Below, in pieces: positions 27,933-36,207 of a stretch of DNA of 64,000 bases. Source of the stretch: Bradyrhizobium prioriisuperbiae (lineage in GTDB: Bacteria > Pseudomonadota > Alphaproteobacteria > Rhizobiales > Xanthobacteraceae); assembly GCF_032397745.1 (NCBI RefSeq), contig NZ_CP135921.1:3286001-3350000 (forward strand). Reading direction: 5' to 3'. The notes beneath the pieces were generated by a model that ran no database searches, was not told the DNA's origin, and saw only the letters and a list, made by a program, of their open reading frames with translations. Both the position numbers and the translations under genes were made by a program. Numbering within the stretch: position 1 is the first letter of the stretch; the number at the start of each line of letters is the position of its first letter.

Positions 27933-28012
27933 ACTCGGCGACAAACGCCGAGTGCGGCTTCAAGACAGACGGTTATCGGGCGGGACGCTAGCGTTCCGCC
28001 CGATTTGTTTTG
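27933..28012. terminator. Two hairpins between convergent genes, probably bidirectional terminator
   Basis: The first hairpin at 27933-27953 has an 8-base-pair stem ACTCGGCG/CGCCGAGT with loop ACAAA. The second at 27975-28004 is a 15-base-pair inverted repeat (ATCGGGCGGGACGCT and its partner) with a single G-T mismatch. It is followed by TTGTTTTG. The pair sits between the porin (plus) and the cyclic-nucleotide-binding gene (minus) and suits termination in both directions. Confidence 0.75.
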
Positions 28013-28036
28013 ATGCGACGGATGTTCGACGCGCGC

Positions 28037-28402
28037 TCAGATCACCTTGCTCATGCCGCGGATGCGCCGTGCCATCGCGCCCATGATGTACATCGCAAAA
28101 TTCGGGATCTCGTCGATCATGAAGCGGAATTTGCGCTGATCGAGCACCGAGACTTCCACCGGCTCCCGCACCCGGGCCGTCGAGCTGCGTGGCGATTCGT
28201 CGATCATCGACATGAAGCCGATCGCCTCGTTGGGGCCGCACACCTCGACCACCTTGTCGCCGATCAGCATCTCGATCACGCCGGACTGGATCACATACAT
28301 GCAGCTGCCTTCGTCGCCCCGGCTGAACACCAGGCTGCCGGCTGGAAAGGTGACGTTGACGCCCGCGTTGCGGGCGAACATCCGCATGTCGATATCGCTC
28401 AT
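28037..28402 (-). CDS. Small cyclic-nucleotide-binding-domain protein
   Basis: 121 residues that are almost entirely one Crp-type cNMP-binding fold. The elements are FPAGSLVFSRGDEGSCMYVI, then SGVIEMLI, NEAIGFMSMIDESPRSSTAR (phosphate-binding-cassette-like region) and VLDQRKFRFMIDEIPNFAMY. There is no DNA-binding domain, so this is a stand-alone sensor or adaptor rather than a transcription factor. It is cytoplasmic, monocistronic and convergent with the porin gene. Confidence 0.83.
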   Translation of the reverse strand: MSDIDMRMFARNAGVNVTFPAGSLVFSRGDEGSCMYVIQSGVIEMLIGDKVVEVCGPNEAIGFMSMIDESPRSSTARVREPVEVSVLDQRKFRFMIDEIPNFAMYIMGAMARRIRGMSKVI

Positions 28403-28736
28403 TGTTCTCCCCCTTATTTTTATGACGGAACGATAACACGGCCGCCGGGAGCCGGAAGCGCCGACAATGCGGGAGGGTGAATTTTGTCGCCATTCGGCGG
28501 CCTTCCTTAACCGGTTGCGTCGTCCTGTGCGCGCAATGAGACGGGATGGCGCGGAGGCGGCGCGCGCCGTTAAGTTTAATGCTTCAGCTTAACCTGCGGC
28601 TTCGATTGCAACAGCGGCGCCACGCGCTAACGTCACAGCACCGGACATTGCCACTGGTCCGGACATCCCCAAGACGAAGCCGTCGGGCGAATATACGCCG
28701 CCCGGCGGCTTCACTTAATCATCCGCGGAGGCGGCC
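28403..28736. other. Intergenic region, no gene seen
   Basis: This is about 334 bases between divergent genes. It contains a short inverted repeat GTTAAG/CTTAAC around 28570-28600 and the strong CGGAGG ribosome site of the 60-residue gene at its right end. Nothing else was recognised. Confidence 0.4.
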
Positions 28737-28919
28737 ATGATCGCAGGTGGTGGAGACGTGTTACGGACGGTGACGTCGAAGCCGATGCCGGACTGGGCCG
28801 CGGCCTGGCATGTCTGGACGGTCTGGCTTCCTCGCCGCACCATCAGTGGCCGGCTGGTGTGGGGCCGCGTCTGGCGCCGCCACGACGGCCGCCACTGGAT
28901 CTACAAGAAGATGGTGTGA
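28737..28919 (+). CDS. Small conserved hypothetical protein
   Basis: 60 residues that are rich in Trp and Arg: WAAAWHVWTVWLPRRTISGR followed by a WGRVWRRHDGRHWIYKK end. A strong Shine-Dalgarno GGAGG lies five bases before the ATG. Short basic Trp-rich proteins with this kind of end are common in Bradyrhizobium genomes, and their function is unknown. It is convergent with the diguanylate cyclase, only 27 bases away. Confidence 0.6.
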   Translation: MIAGGGDVLRTVTSKPMPDWAAAWHVWTVWLPRRTISGRLVWGRVWRRHDGRHWIYKKMV

Positions 28920-28946
28920 GGGAGCGAGGGCTCTGGCCGTGCAGGC

Positions 28947-30122
28947 TCATGCCGCCTGCAGGCGTGCCGTCGGGTTGTCCATCGCCGGCATGGAAGCTGC
29001 GGCCAGCTCGCGCGCGAACACATATCCGCCGCGGTCGGCCTTGGCCCGATAAAGCGCCTGGTCGGAGCGCCGGAGGATCGCCTCGGCGGTGCTGCCGTCC
29101 TCGCCCGACAGGGCCACCCCGATGCTCGCGCCGATCACGATGTCATGCCCCTCGATGCAATAAGGCAGACTCACCGCCTCGGAAATCCGTTGCGCCATCC
29201 GCTCAGCCTGCGTCCGCGAGGCCACGGATGTCTGAACCAGGATGAATTCGTCGCCACCCATCCGGACGATCAGGTCGCTGTCCCCGGCCAGTGATCGCAG
29301 CCGACCGGCGACCTCCTTGAGCAGGGCATCGCCGACCGGATGGCCGAATCTGTCGTTGGCGGCCTTGAAATGATCGAGATCGATGGCGTGGATCGCGATG
29401 GTGCGGTCGCCGCGACCGGCAATCATTCGCGCAAGGTCGCTCGCCAGCACCGAACGATTGAACAGGCCGGTCATTGGGTCGATGCGTGCGAGCTGCTCGA
29501 ACTGGTGCTTGAGCGTGATCTGCTTGATGGCGGAATTGAACGTCAGGCGAACCATCTCGAAACTGCCGACGAGGTAGATTGCGATCAGCACGGCCATCCC
29601 GACATGCGGCGCATCCAGCCGCGCCATCGCCACCGCGATCGGGGGAACGCCCATTACGATGAGATCGGCAACCGCGACGAAGGGCAGCATCGACAGCCGC
29701 GCGACGATGCCGGCGCCGAAGCCGAACCCGACGCCGATCGCCATCATCGCGCATAGCGCGTCGTCGAGCATCAGGCTGCGTGCCGCAAACAGCCCGATGA
29801 TGAAAGCGGTAGCGGCTGTCCCGATGACGTAGTGCCGCTTGCACTGCTCGGCTTCAGCCCGGTCGCGCAGTGGTTGCCTGGCGACGCGGCGCCGGAAGGC
29901 CAGAACATCCCATGCCCGGATGCAGGCGATGATCACGCTGAGGCCGGTGATGACGGCCGTCGCCATGTCCGTGCTTTGCCACGCCACGATCGTTCCGAGG
30001 ATCGCTTGCGCGACACCCGTGAAGACAATCGGCACCATCGAGCCATAGAGCCCGCCGAGAACCTCGATCAGAACTGCGTCGGAGATCGATCCCGGGCGAG
30101 CGTCCAGTCGTTGCAAGAACAT
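28947..30122 (-). CDS. Membrane GGDEF diguanylate cyclase
   Basis: 391 residues from the ATG at 30122, which has GGGGGAAG just upstream; an ATG four codons earlier is less likely. The N-terminal half has about six hydrophobic segments (for example VIGTAATAFIIGLFAARSLM), giving a membrane sensor domain. The catalytic half has DPMTGLFNR, DLDHFKAANDRFGHPVGD and an intact GGDEF at about residues 289-293. The inhibitory I-site RxxD is absent, as GDSD occupies its place. It should make cyclic di-GMP from two GTP at the inner membrane. The signal is unknown. No EAL domain is attached. Confidence 0.9.
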   Translation of the reverse strand: MFLQRLDARPGSISDAVLIEVLGGLYGSMVPIVFTGVAQAILGTIVAWQSTDMATAVITGLSVIIACIRAWDVLAFRRRVARQPLRDRAEAEQCKRHYVIGTAATAFIIGLFAARSLMLDDALCAMMAIGVGFGFGAGIVARLSMLPFVAVADLIVMGVPPIAVAMARLDAPHVGMAVLIAIYLVGSFEMVRLTFNSAIKQITLKHQFEQLARIDPMTGLFNRSVLASDLARMIAGRGDRTIAIHAIDLDHFKAANDRFGHPVGDALLKEVAGRLRSLAGDSDLIVRMGGDEFILVQTSVASRTQAERMAQRISEAVSLPYCIEGHDIVIGASIGVALSGEDGSTAEAILRRSDQALYRAKADRGGYVFARELAAASMPAMDNPTARLQAA

Positions 30123-30302
30123 GACTTCCCCCATCCTGGGGCTGTCCTAGCGGAGAATCCGTAAAAGTCGGGTCCTTCGAATCGATAAAATTGAATCAAA
30201 TTGGATTTGTCGGCAGCCCGCTGGGGCCCACGGGGCTTGGCCATGCTCACCATGCGTATCGGCCGCGCCCGACTCCATGTGGCTCGAGCGAATGATCGGA
30301 AG

Positions 30303-30767
30303 TCAGAGTCGTGGCTCGCCGAGGTCGGCGTCCGTGACCAGCCTGAGAAGCGCGCGCAGCGCGATAGCCTGATCATCGCCAAACGCTGTCGAAAAGCGCG
30401 CTTGTGCCTCTCCCCAGCAGGAGCGCGCAACAGCGGCTTGTTCGCGCCCGCGCGCAGTGAGGTGGACGAGCTTGGCGCGTCGGTCGCGCGGATCCCGCCC
30501 AATGCGAACGAGACCGTCACGCTCCAATGGTTTCAGCGTATGACTGAGTGCCGTGCGATCCATCACCAGCGCCTGCGCAAGTGACGTCAGGGTCGGCGAC
30601 TCATCCTTGGGGCAGAGCGCGATCTCGGCAAGGATTGCATATTGACCGATGGTCAGCCCGCTGGGGGCCAAACAGCGGTCGTACAACAAACTGACGCGCC
30701 TGGCCGCTTTCCGAAGTGCGGAACAGTTGCATGCGATCGAGTCCAGCAAAGCTGATCGGTTCGGCAC
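30303..30767 (-). CDS. MarR-family transcriptional regulator
   Basis: 154 residues from the GTG at 30767, chosen because GGAG lies 8 bases upstream. The longer frame to 30842 would add a stretch that overlaps the operator-like repeats. The winged helix includes PSGLTIGQYAILAEIALCPK, the recognition helix region LTSLAQALVMDRTALSHTLK, and the wing DGLVRIGRDPRDRRAKLVHL, all typical of MarR. It is divergent from the glutathione-transferase/SDR/DMT-transporter operon, which it most likely represses together with itself. The ligand is presumably an electrophile or aromatic compound. Confidence 0.87.
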   Translation of the reverse strand: MPNRSALLDSIACNCSALRKAARRVSLLYDRCLAPSGLTIGQYAILAEIALCPKDESPTLTSLAQALVMDRTALSHTLKPLERDGLVRIGRDPRDRRAKLVHLTARGREQAAVARSCWGEAQARFSTAFGDDQAIALRALLRLVTDADLGEPRL

Positions 30768-30794
30768 CGGAATGTCTCCGTATGGGCATTTATA

Positions 30795-30903
30795 GATGCA
30801 TATACATTTTAAAATTAATCGAGCAAAGGCTATAAATCTCAAAAATAGCCAAATAAAAGCGTTTGACTCCCAAGTGAGGAGTTCTTAAAAGATGCATATG
30901 CAC
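30795..30903. promoter_or_regulatory. Operator-like repeats and promoter between marR-like gene and GST operon
   Basis: Two copies of GATGCATAT-AC/GC-A are seen, GATGCATATACAT at 30795-30807 and GATGCATATGCAC at 30891-30903. The second contains the perfect palindrome TGCATATGCA. Between them is a promoter-like TTGACT (30863-30868) and TTAAAA (30885-30890) with 16 bases spacing, reading toward the GST gene, so the second site would overlap its transcription start. The first site is just upstream of the regulator's start. This is the geometry of autorepression plus repression of the divergent operon; binding is inferred. Confidence 0.6.
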
Positions 30904-30923
30904 CTATTAGGGAGCCTTTCGCA

Positions 30924-31535
30924 ATGAAGCTCATTGGGACTTATGTCTCTCCCTACGCCCGCCGCGTGGCAGCTGCCCTGGTTTCACGCGCGATCGCGTA
31001 CGAACACGACGATCTCAACGGTTATGCCAATGCGGCGAGGGCGCGGGAACTCAATCCCGTCGGCAAGGTGCCGATTCTCGAGCTCGATGACGGCGAGCGC
31101 CTGTTCGACAGCGCTGCGATCATCGACTATCTGGACGAACTTGTCGGGCCCGAGCATGCGCTGATGCCGCGGTCCGGATCGGCCCGGCGTCATGTGCTGC
31201 GGCTTTCTGCGGTTGCTAACACCATCTGCGAACTGGTGACAGTGCGCTATCTTGAGCAGCAACGGCCGGCGGGCTGTAGCCAGCCGCAGTTGCTCGAGCG
31301 GTGCCGACTGCAGATCGTTGGCGGATTCAAGGCGCTTGATGCGGCGTCCGGCTGCAGTGACGCAATACGCCTCGATTCCCTCAACATCGCGACCATCAGC
31401 GCCATCGTTGCGTTTGAGTACACGCCGCGATGGTATCCGGGTTTCGACCCCGCTGAGGCCGCGCCCTCGCTCGCGAAAGTGGTGTCGGCCCTGCACGACG
31501 ACGCTGCGTTCGCACGCACCCGTCCCTTGGCCTGA
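30924..31535 (+). CDS. Glutathione S-transferase family protein
   Basis: 203 residues. The N-terminal thioredoxin-like part starts KLIGTYVSPYARRVAAALVS with the Ser-Pro-Tyr site, then NPVGKVPILELDDGERLFDS, the cis-Pro and Ser-Ala glutathione-binding motif. An all-helical C-terminal domain follows. Good ribosome site AGGGAGCC upstream. First gene of a likely four-gene operon with an SDR and two DMT transporters, under the divergent MarR. It probably conjugates or reduces small electrophiles in the cytoplasm. Confidence 0.88.
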   Translation: MKLIGTYVSPYARRVAAALVSRAIAYEHDDLNGYANAARARELNPVGKVPILELDDGERLFDSAAIIDYLDELVGPEHALMPRSGSARRHVLRLSAVANTICELVTVRYLEQQRPAGCSQPQLLERCRLQIVGGFKALDAASGCSDAIRLDSLNIATISAIVAFEYTPRWYPGFDPAEAAPSLAKVVSALHDDAAFARTRPLA

Positions 31536-31547
31536 CGGGAGAGACTC

Positions 31548-32288
31548 ATGACCAGTAAAGTCTGTCTCGTCACGGGTGTCGGTGGTGCAACAGGGGCGGC
31601 GATCAGCCGCCGGTTCGCGCGTGACGGCTACCAGGTGGGGATGCTTGCGCGGAACCGCGATCGCTTGAAAGACCTGGAGCGAGAGATTGCGCACAGCAAG
31701 GCATATGTCTGCGACGTCGCTGATCTGGAGGCACTGGCCAGGACCATATCCGCAGTGCGGACGGATCTCGGAAAGCCATCGGTTGTGGTGCACAATGCGG
31801 TGTCGGCCACGTTTGGGACCTTTCTTGACGCGAATCCCGCAGATCTGGAGCGTAACTTTCGGGTCAACACCACCGCACTGCTCCATCTGGCGCGCGAGGT
31901 CGCGCCGGACATGATTTCGGCCGGCAAGGGGTCGATTATCGTGACCGGCAACACGTCCTCGCTCCGTGGCGTGCCGAACTACGCGCTGTTCGCGCCGACC
32001 AAGGCTGCGCAGCGAATCCTCGCGGAGTCGATGGCGCGCGACCTGGGTCCGAAGCGGGTTCACGTCGGTTATGTCACGATCGATGGTTCGATCCAATCTC
32101 CCTGGCTCAGCGAAGATGGGCGCAAGCCTCCCGCCTGGCACCCGCCGCCGGCTGACTGGTCGAGAGCGCCTGAAGAGTGGTTTGTCGATCCGGACGCGAT
32201 TGCGGAAGAGGTGTTTCGGATGGCGCATCAGCACCCATCCGCATGGACATTCGACATCATCATCCGGCCGTTTGCCGAGAAGTGGTGA
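31548..32288 (+). CDS. SDR-family protein with Phe replacing the catalytic Tyr
   Basis: 246 residues. The cofactor loop is TGVGGATGAAISRRFARDG, the NAG-equivalent region is VVHNAVS, and the catalytic Ser is in VTGNTSSLRG. The expected Tyr-x-x-x-Lys reads FAPTK, so the tyrosine position is phenylalanine while the lysine remains. This form (FAPTKAAQ) recurs in one SDR subgroup, so it may be a natural variant rather than damage. Activity could be weak or different. It is 12 bases after the GST gene in the same operon. Confidence 0.82.
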   Translation: MTSKVCLVTGVGGATGAAISRRFARDGYQVGMLARNRDRLKDLEREIAHSKAYVCDVADLEALARTISAVRTDLGKPSVVVHNAVSATFGTFLDANPADLERNFRVNTTALLHLAREVAPDMISAGKGSIIVTGNTSSLRGVPNYALFAPTKAAQRILAESMARDLGPKRVHVGYVTIDGSIQSPWLSEDGRKPPAWHPPPADWSRAPEEWFVDPDAIAEEVFRMAHQHPSAWTFDIIIRPFAEKW

Positions 32289-32315
32289 TGAAGATCGAGC
32301 TCCCTGGTCGGTCCG

Positions 32316-33233
32316 ATGAAGCATGACGAGCACACCACGGTAACCCTCCAGGCGGTCGTCGCGATTGGCCTGACGATCGTCTTGTGGTCGGGAGCATTCC
32401 CGGGCATCCGGGCCGCGCTGCGTTCATTCTCTCCGTCCGAATTGGCGTTCTTGCGCTTCGCAATCGCCTCACTGGCGCTCGGAGTCTATTGGCTGTTTGC
32501 GCGACCCGCACTTCCACGACGACGTGATTGGCCCCGTTTGTTCCTCGCGGGGGTCTCGGGCATTACGGCATATAATCTTCTGCTGAACTCCGGTGAGTTG
32601 ACGACAAGCGCCGGCGCAGCGAGCTTCATCGTGAACTTGACGCCGATGTTCGCCCTGATCATCGGATTTTTGAGCACAGGCGAACGCGTAACGCCGTGGG
32701 TGCTGGTCGGCACGTTGGTCAGCTTCGCCGGCGCAGCAACGATCGCGTTCGGCAGCACACCGGACATGCGCTTCGATATCGGCGCGCTCTTTGTTGCCGC
32801 CGCAGCTTTCTGCTTTGCGTTGAGCTTTGTTTTTCAGCGTCCTTTACTGGCACATGTCGGGCCGATCGGCGTGGCGACGGCCATGATATGGGTTGCGACC
32901 GCAACTTTGGTCCCGTTCGCGCCCGGCGCTCTTTCGACACTTCAAAATGCTTCGGGCGAAGCCATCGTCGCGGTCGTGTTTCTCGGTGTTGGACCCTCGA
33001 TGCTTGCCTATGTGGCCTGGTCGCACGCGCTCGCGGTATATCCGGTCAGCAGAGCGACCAGCTTTCTCTACCTCGTGCCGCCCATGACGCTGGCCTTTTC
33101 GTTCGTCTGGATCGGTGAAATCCCCTCAGGCCTGACCATCATCGGTGGAATCCTGACACTGACCGGGGTCGTGGTGGTCAACACGATCGGCCAGCTTACG
33201 ACGCGCGGCCGCGTCATCCAGCCTCGAAACTGA
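32316..33233 (+). CDS. DMT-superfamily (EamA) transporter
   Basis: 305 residues with two EamA repeats and about ten membrane helices (for example AVVAIGLTIVLWSGAFPGIR and the later LGVGPSMLAYVAWSHALAVY). It is an inner-membrane exporter for amino acids or metabolites, with substrate unknown. It follows the SDR by 27 bases and precedes a second EamA gene by 14 bases, so the two transporters are translated from one message. Confidence 0.88.
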   Translation: MKHDEHTTVTLQAVVAIGLTIVLWSGAFPGIRAALRSFSPSELAFLRFAIASLALGVYWLFARPALPRRRDWPRLFLAGVSGITAYNLLLNSGELTTSAGAASFIVNLTPMFALIIGFLSTGERVTPWVLVGTLVSFAGAATIAFGSTPDMRFDIGALFVAAAAFCFALSFVFQRPLLAHVGPIGVATAMIWVATATLVPFAPGALSTLQNASGEAIVAVVFLGVGPSMLAYVAWSHALAVYPVSRATSFLYLVPPMTLAFSFVWIGEIPSGLTIIGGILTLTGVVVVNTIGQLTTRGRVIQPRN

Positions 33234-33247
33234 ACCTGGAAACTGAT

Positions 33248-34159
33248 TTGGTCTTGTCCCCGAATATTCGTGGCAGCCTGTTGATGGCCACTGCCATGGC
33301 GAGCTTCACGATGAATGACGCGATCACCAAGTCCGCGTCGGCCGAGATGAACTTCGGCCAGGTGATGCTGGTGCGTGGCGTGTTCGCGATTGTGCTGATT
33401 GCAGCGCTTGCGCTGCATCAGCGCGCGATGCGGCCGCTGCGCACGCTGATGATGAAGCCAGTCGCGCTGCGGATAGCTGGCGAAGTCGGCGCGACGATAC
33501 TGTTCCTGGCGGCGATCGTGAACTTGCCTCTGGCCAATACCACGGCGGTCCTTCAGGTACTGCCGCTGGCCATTACGCTGGGGGCGGCGTTGATGTTCGG
33601 TGAGCCCGTCGGCTGGCGGCGCTGGCTGGCCGTCACGGCCGGCTTCACCGGCGTTCTCATCATCGTTCGGCCGGGAGTCGAAGGCTTCAACCAGCTTTCG
33701 CTGTTCGCGCTGCTTTCGGTGATCTTCTGCGCCGTCCGCGATCTCGCGACCAAACGGATACCGGCGCAAATTCCATCGCTGTTCATTACCCTGCTGACGG
33801 CTGTCGCGGTGACGGTCGCCGGAGCCGCGATACTTGGTCCGCTCGGCGGCTGGACGCCGTTATCCGGCCGCGCACTCGGTCTGCTGGCGCTCGCGGCGGT
33901 TCTTCTCCTGATCGGTTATCAATGCATCATCATGGCGCTGCGAACAGGCGCCATCTCGGCGGTGGCGCCGTTTCGCTATTCCGCGCTGCTGTGGGCGATG
34001 CTGCTCGGCTACCTGGTGTTCGGCGACGTGCCCGACGCCCTGATGGCGACAGGCGCTACGATCATTGTTCTCTCGGGCCTCTACGCCTTTGACCGCGAGC
34101 GCAAGCGTGACCGGCCCGTCGCGGCACGCGCATCCGGCCTACCGCCCGACGGGCTGTGA
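33248..34159 (+). CDS. DMT-superfamily (EamA) transporter, second
   Basis: 303 residues in the frame starting with a TTG at 33248; ATG 33284 gives a slightly shorter form that begins with MATAMASFTMNDAITKSASA. It has two EamA units and a C-terminal GATIIVLSGLYAFDRERKRD. The sequence is of the S-adenosylmethionine/RhaT-like drug-metabolite type and is not a recent duplicate of the gene before it. It is the last gene of the GST operon. Confidence 0.86.
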   Translation: MVLSPNIRGSLLMATAMASFTMNDAITKSASAEMNFGQVMLVRGVFAIVLIAALALHQRAMRPLRTLMMKPVALRIAGEVGATILFLAAIVNLPLANTTAVLQVLPLAITLGAALMFGEPVGWRRWLAVTAGFTGVLIIVRPGVEGFNQLSLFALLSVIFCAVRDLATKRIPAQIPSLFITLLTAVAVTVAGAAILGPLGGWTPLSGRALGLLALAAVLLLIGYQCIIMALRTGAISAVAPFRYSALLWAMLLGYLVFGDVPDALMATGATIIVLSGLYAFDRERKRDRPVAARASGLPPDGL

Positions 34160-34184
34160 TCGTTCATCCGGAATGGAACAAGCT

Positions 34185-34703
34185 CTAGAATGACCACAGC
34201 TTCACCCAGCGTCCGAGAAACTGGTACGCGACGGCAGCGGACCATCCAACGTCGTTGGTATTGTAGATCACCTGGCCGCTGAAATAGTCGTTGTTCACCT
34301 CGACACCCGGCCTTGGTGGACTGTCGAAGAATGGCCATGCCGAGATCGCGGTGGCCGACAGGCCCGCAAGCAACACCGCGACGCCGATCGTCATCTCTGC
34401 ACCAGGAGACCAATTCAAATCGTTCGCCGAAAACTCCCGATTGGCTGTAATTTTTGTGAAGCTGTCGGGGTTGTAGAAACTCTTGCTGCTGAGAGCAGCC
34501 CTCCCGAGGTTTCGAACCCCCTGATTCAGGCGCGGACCGATGGCGAACCCAAAGCCGAGGTCGGCCAGCAGGAAGATGAACTTGTCTGAGGTATCGAAGT
34601 TGTTGAAAAGATAGACCGTCCCGCGCGCGCCCAGGCCCAGGGCCGCATTGGCGCCGCCAATGGCGTACGCGCCCCAGTTTTTTGACGGTGTGTTCACGGA
34701 CAT
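34185..34703 (-). CDS. Hypothetical membrane-associated protein
   Basis: 172 residues. A Gly/Ala-rich hydrophobic start (WGAYAIGGANAALGLGARGT) and a hydrophobic segment at about residues 105-125 (MTIGVAVLLAGLSATAISAW) are visible, and the aromatic end is GRWVKLWSF. GGGAG lies seven bases before the ATG. It could be a small barrel or membrane protein; no family is recognised. It is the first gene of the accessory region and is convergent with the DMT gene. Confidence 0.55.
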   Translation of the reverse strand: MSVNTPSKNWGAYAIGGANAALGLGARGTVYLFNNFDTSDKFIFLLADLGFGFAIGPRLNQGVRNLGRAALSSKSFYNPDSFTKITANREFSANDLNWSPGAEMTIGVAVLLAGLSATAISAWPFFDSPPRPGVEVNNDYFSGQVIYNTNDVGWSAAVAYQFLGRWVKLWSF

Positions 34704-35060
34704 GCGTTGTCTCCCGCTGAGGTCTCACCAAAACGGAACCTTCGTCGTCGGAGTTTTGGCTTCCAGTTGAATGTCCAGCCCAACGCTTGGTCGCAGCCAT
34801 CGCAGAGCTCGTTCAAACGGCGGAGATGGAATGCGTTGCGGTCCGCAACTGCGATGCTTTCATTCCACGCGCATCGCTTGTCTTTGCCGGCTTCTCGTCT
34901 GCTTCGTTGGGCGTCGACACAAGTGGGTGCAGCAATCATTTGAGAGATGGCATCGTCACACGATGCAGCGCATACATTTGTCGTAGCGCGAATGCTCGTT
35001 TCTTAATGATTGAGGCAGTATCGTGTCACCTGAACGCAAGCCAAGGTGAGGACGCTTTGC
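34704..35060. other. Intergenic region, no gene seen
   Basis: This is about 357 bases between two divergent small genes. Competing frames on both strands lack ribosome sites or family-like sequence. A good GGTGAGGA precedes the next ATG at 35061. Confidence 0.4.
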
Positions 35061-35282
35061 ATGACGACGCACGATTTGCTGACGGCGCTGTTCTCGTGGT
35101 GGCCGTTTGTCATGCTGATAGGCGCTTACCTTCTGGCGACACGCTTCCTCCGCCCGCGCTCAACAACAGAGATCGTCGAGCTGTACAAACAGCAGATCGC
35201 GGAAACGCGGCGTACGAACGATGTGCTGGAGAGGATCGCGGCAACTCTTGAGAAGCGTTCGCTGGAAAATTCTGCGTCTTGA
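35061..35282 (+). CDS. Small single-pass membrane protein with coiled tail
   Basis: 73 residues from the ATG at 35061, preceded by GGTGAGGA. One membrane helix (ALFSWWPFVMLIGAYLLATR) is followed by a charged helical tail (IVELYKQQIAETRRTNDVLE). The layout is common among small rhizobial proteins of unknown function. No partner is obvious. Confidence 0.6.
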   Translation: MTTHDLLTALFSWWPFVMLIGAYLLATRFLRPRSTTEIVELYKQQIAETRRTNDVLERIAATLEKRSLENSAS

Positions 35283-35805
35283 CCCGGATGGCATTCTGCG
35301 AAGCGCGTGAACGCGAAGCAGGATGGTGCCCCTGGCCGGCAATCGCTTAGTACCATAACCATTTGAATTTGAAGTCACTTTTATCGTCGATTGCTGCCGA
35401 TACCAGCACAAATACCAGCAGGATGACGCGCGGTATCGACGACAAAAATAAGACAGCAGGCTTCCCGTAGCGGGCACGCCTATGCCGTTCCGGACTCCAC
35501 AATCGCTCTGATCGGAATCGAACACGGCTCTCACCCGAAATCCCGGAGAGATCTACCGCGAGGTTAAGGGTAGGCTCTTGTCATGCGTGCCCCATCCATT
35601 GTCCTCCGCGATGCCGAGTGAGAGACCTAATTCGTACTGGACGACCTCGGGGCGACTCGATTGCCGCTCGGTGCGGGACCGACGCCGAAAGCGCTGATCG
35701 CGCGACGCCGATTTTCGTACCGCGGGCAGCAACGTGCCGTAGTCGGCGTTCTCGCCAGTGCTGTATGTTTCGAACCGAGGAAGAAGAAAGTCGGTCGGCG
35801 GGGCC
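35283..35805. other. Intergenic region, no convincing gene
   Basis: This is about 520 bases. A loose inverted repeat pairs TCGTCGAT near 35384 with ATCGACGA near 35434, and GATACC with GGTATC inside it. Short ORFs on the minus strand look like chance frames. The stretch may be the left edge of the acquired region, but no attachment-site duplication was identified. Confidence 0.35.
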
Positions 35806-36207
35806 ATGAACGAAAGAATGGGGAAAAGGAAACGTAGGCGTCTCGCCGCCAAGGGATTGCTTCCTTGTAAGAAGCCGCCACGCTACTTCCACGGCGGCAA
35901 CTTCGGCCTACTGATAGGCGAGTATATTTTGCCGCCGTCGGTGACCGGCGTACCGCAAAATGGCGATGTTTCGCCAGATATCCGTCGGAACGATCGCATC
36001 TACATGGTGAAGCTATTTGACCAAGCTGCAATTTGGGCAGCTCACCACGAATATCCGCGCATTTATGAAGTTGAAGTCGAGTGCGTGGTCGAAGATGATC
36101 CTGACGCGCCAGGGACCGCTTTCCAGTGTGAGAAGGCACGCATCGTCAACGTCCACAAGATTCCGCCGGAAATGCTTTTGGCCGCGAGGAAAAGGCTGCT
36201 TCTGTGA
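35806..36207 (+). CDS. Arr-like ADP-ribosyltransferase-fold protein
   Basis: 133 residues from the ATG at 35806. The pattern matches rifampin ADP-ribosyltransferases (Arr) and related small ART-fold proteins. RYFHGGNFGLLIGEYILPP corresponds to the YHGT...L..GD..LP start with its His. DRIYMVKLFDQAAIWAAHHE corresponds to IYF....A.W.A with its Tyr. RIYEVEVECVVEDDPDA corresponds to the VY.VE...EDDP segment with its Asp, and ARIVNVHKI corresponds to the RIV.V strand. Together they give the H-Y-D triad. A basic N-terminal tail (KRKRRRLAAKG) is extra. It lies upstream of the Shango-like operon, so it may be a resistance enzyme, toxin or defence effector. Family match by eye. Confidence 0.6.
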   Translation: MNERMGKRKRRRLAAKGLLPCKKPPRYFHGGNFGLLIGEYILPPSVTGVPQNGDVSPDIRRNDRIYMVKLFDQAAIWAAHHEYPRIYEVEVECVVEDDPDAPGTAFQCEKARIVNVHKIPPEMLLAARKRLLL

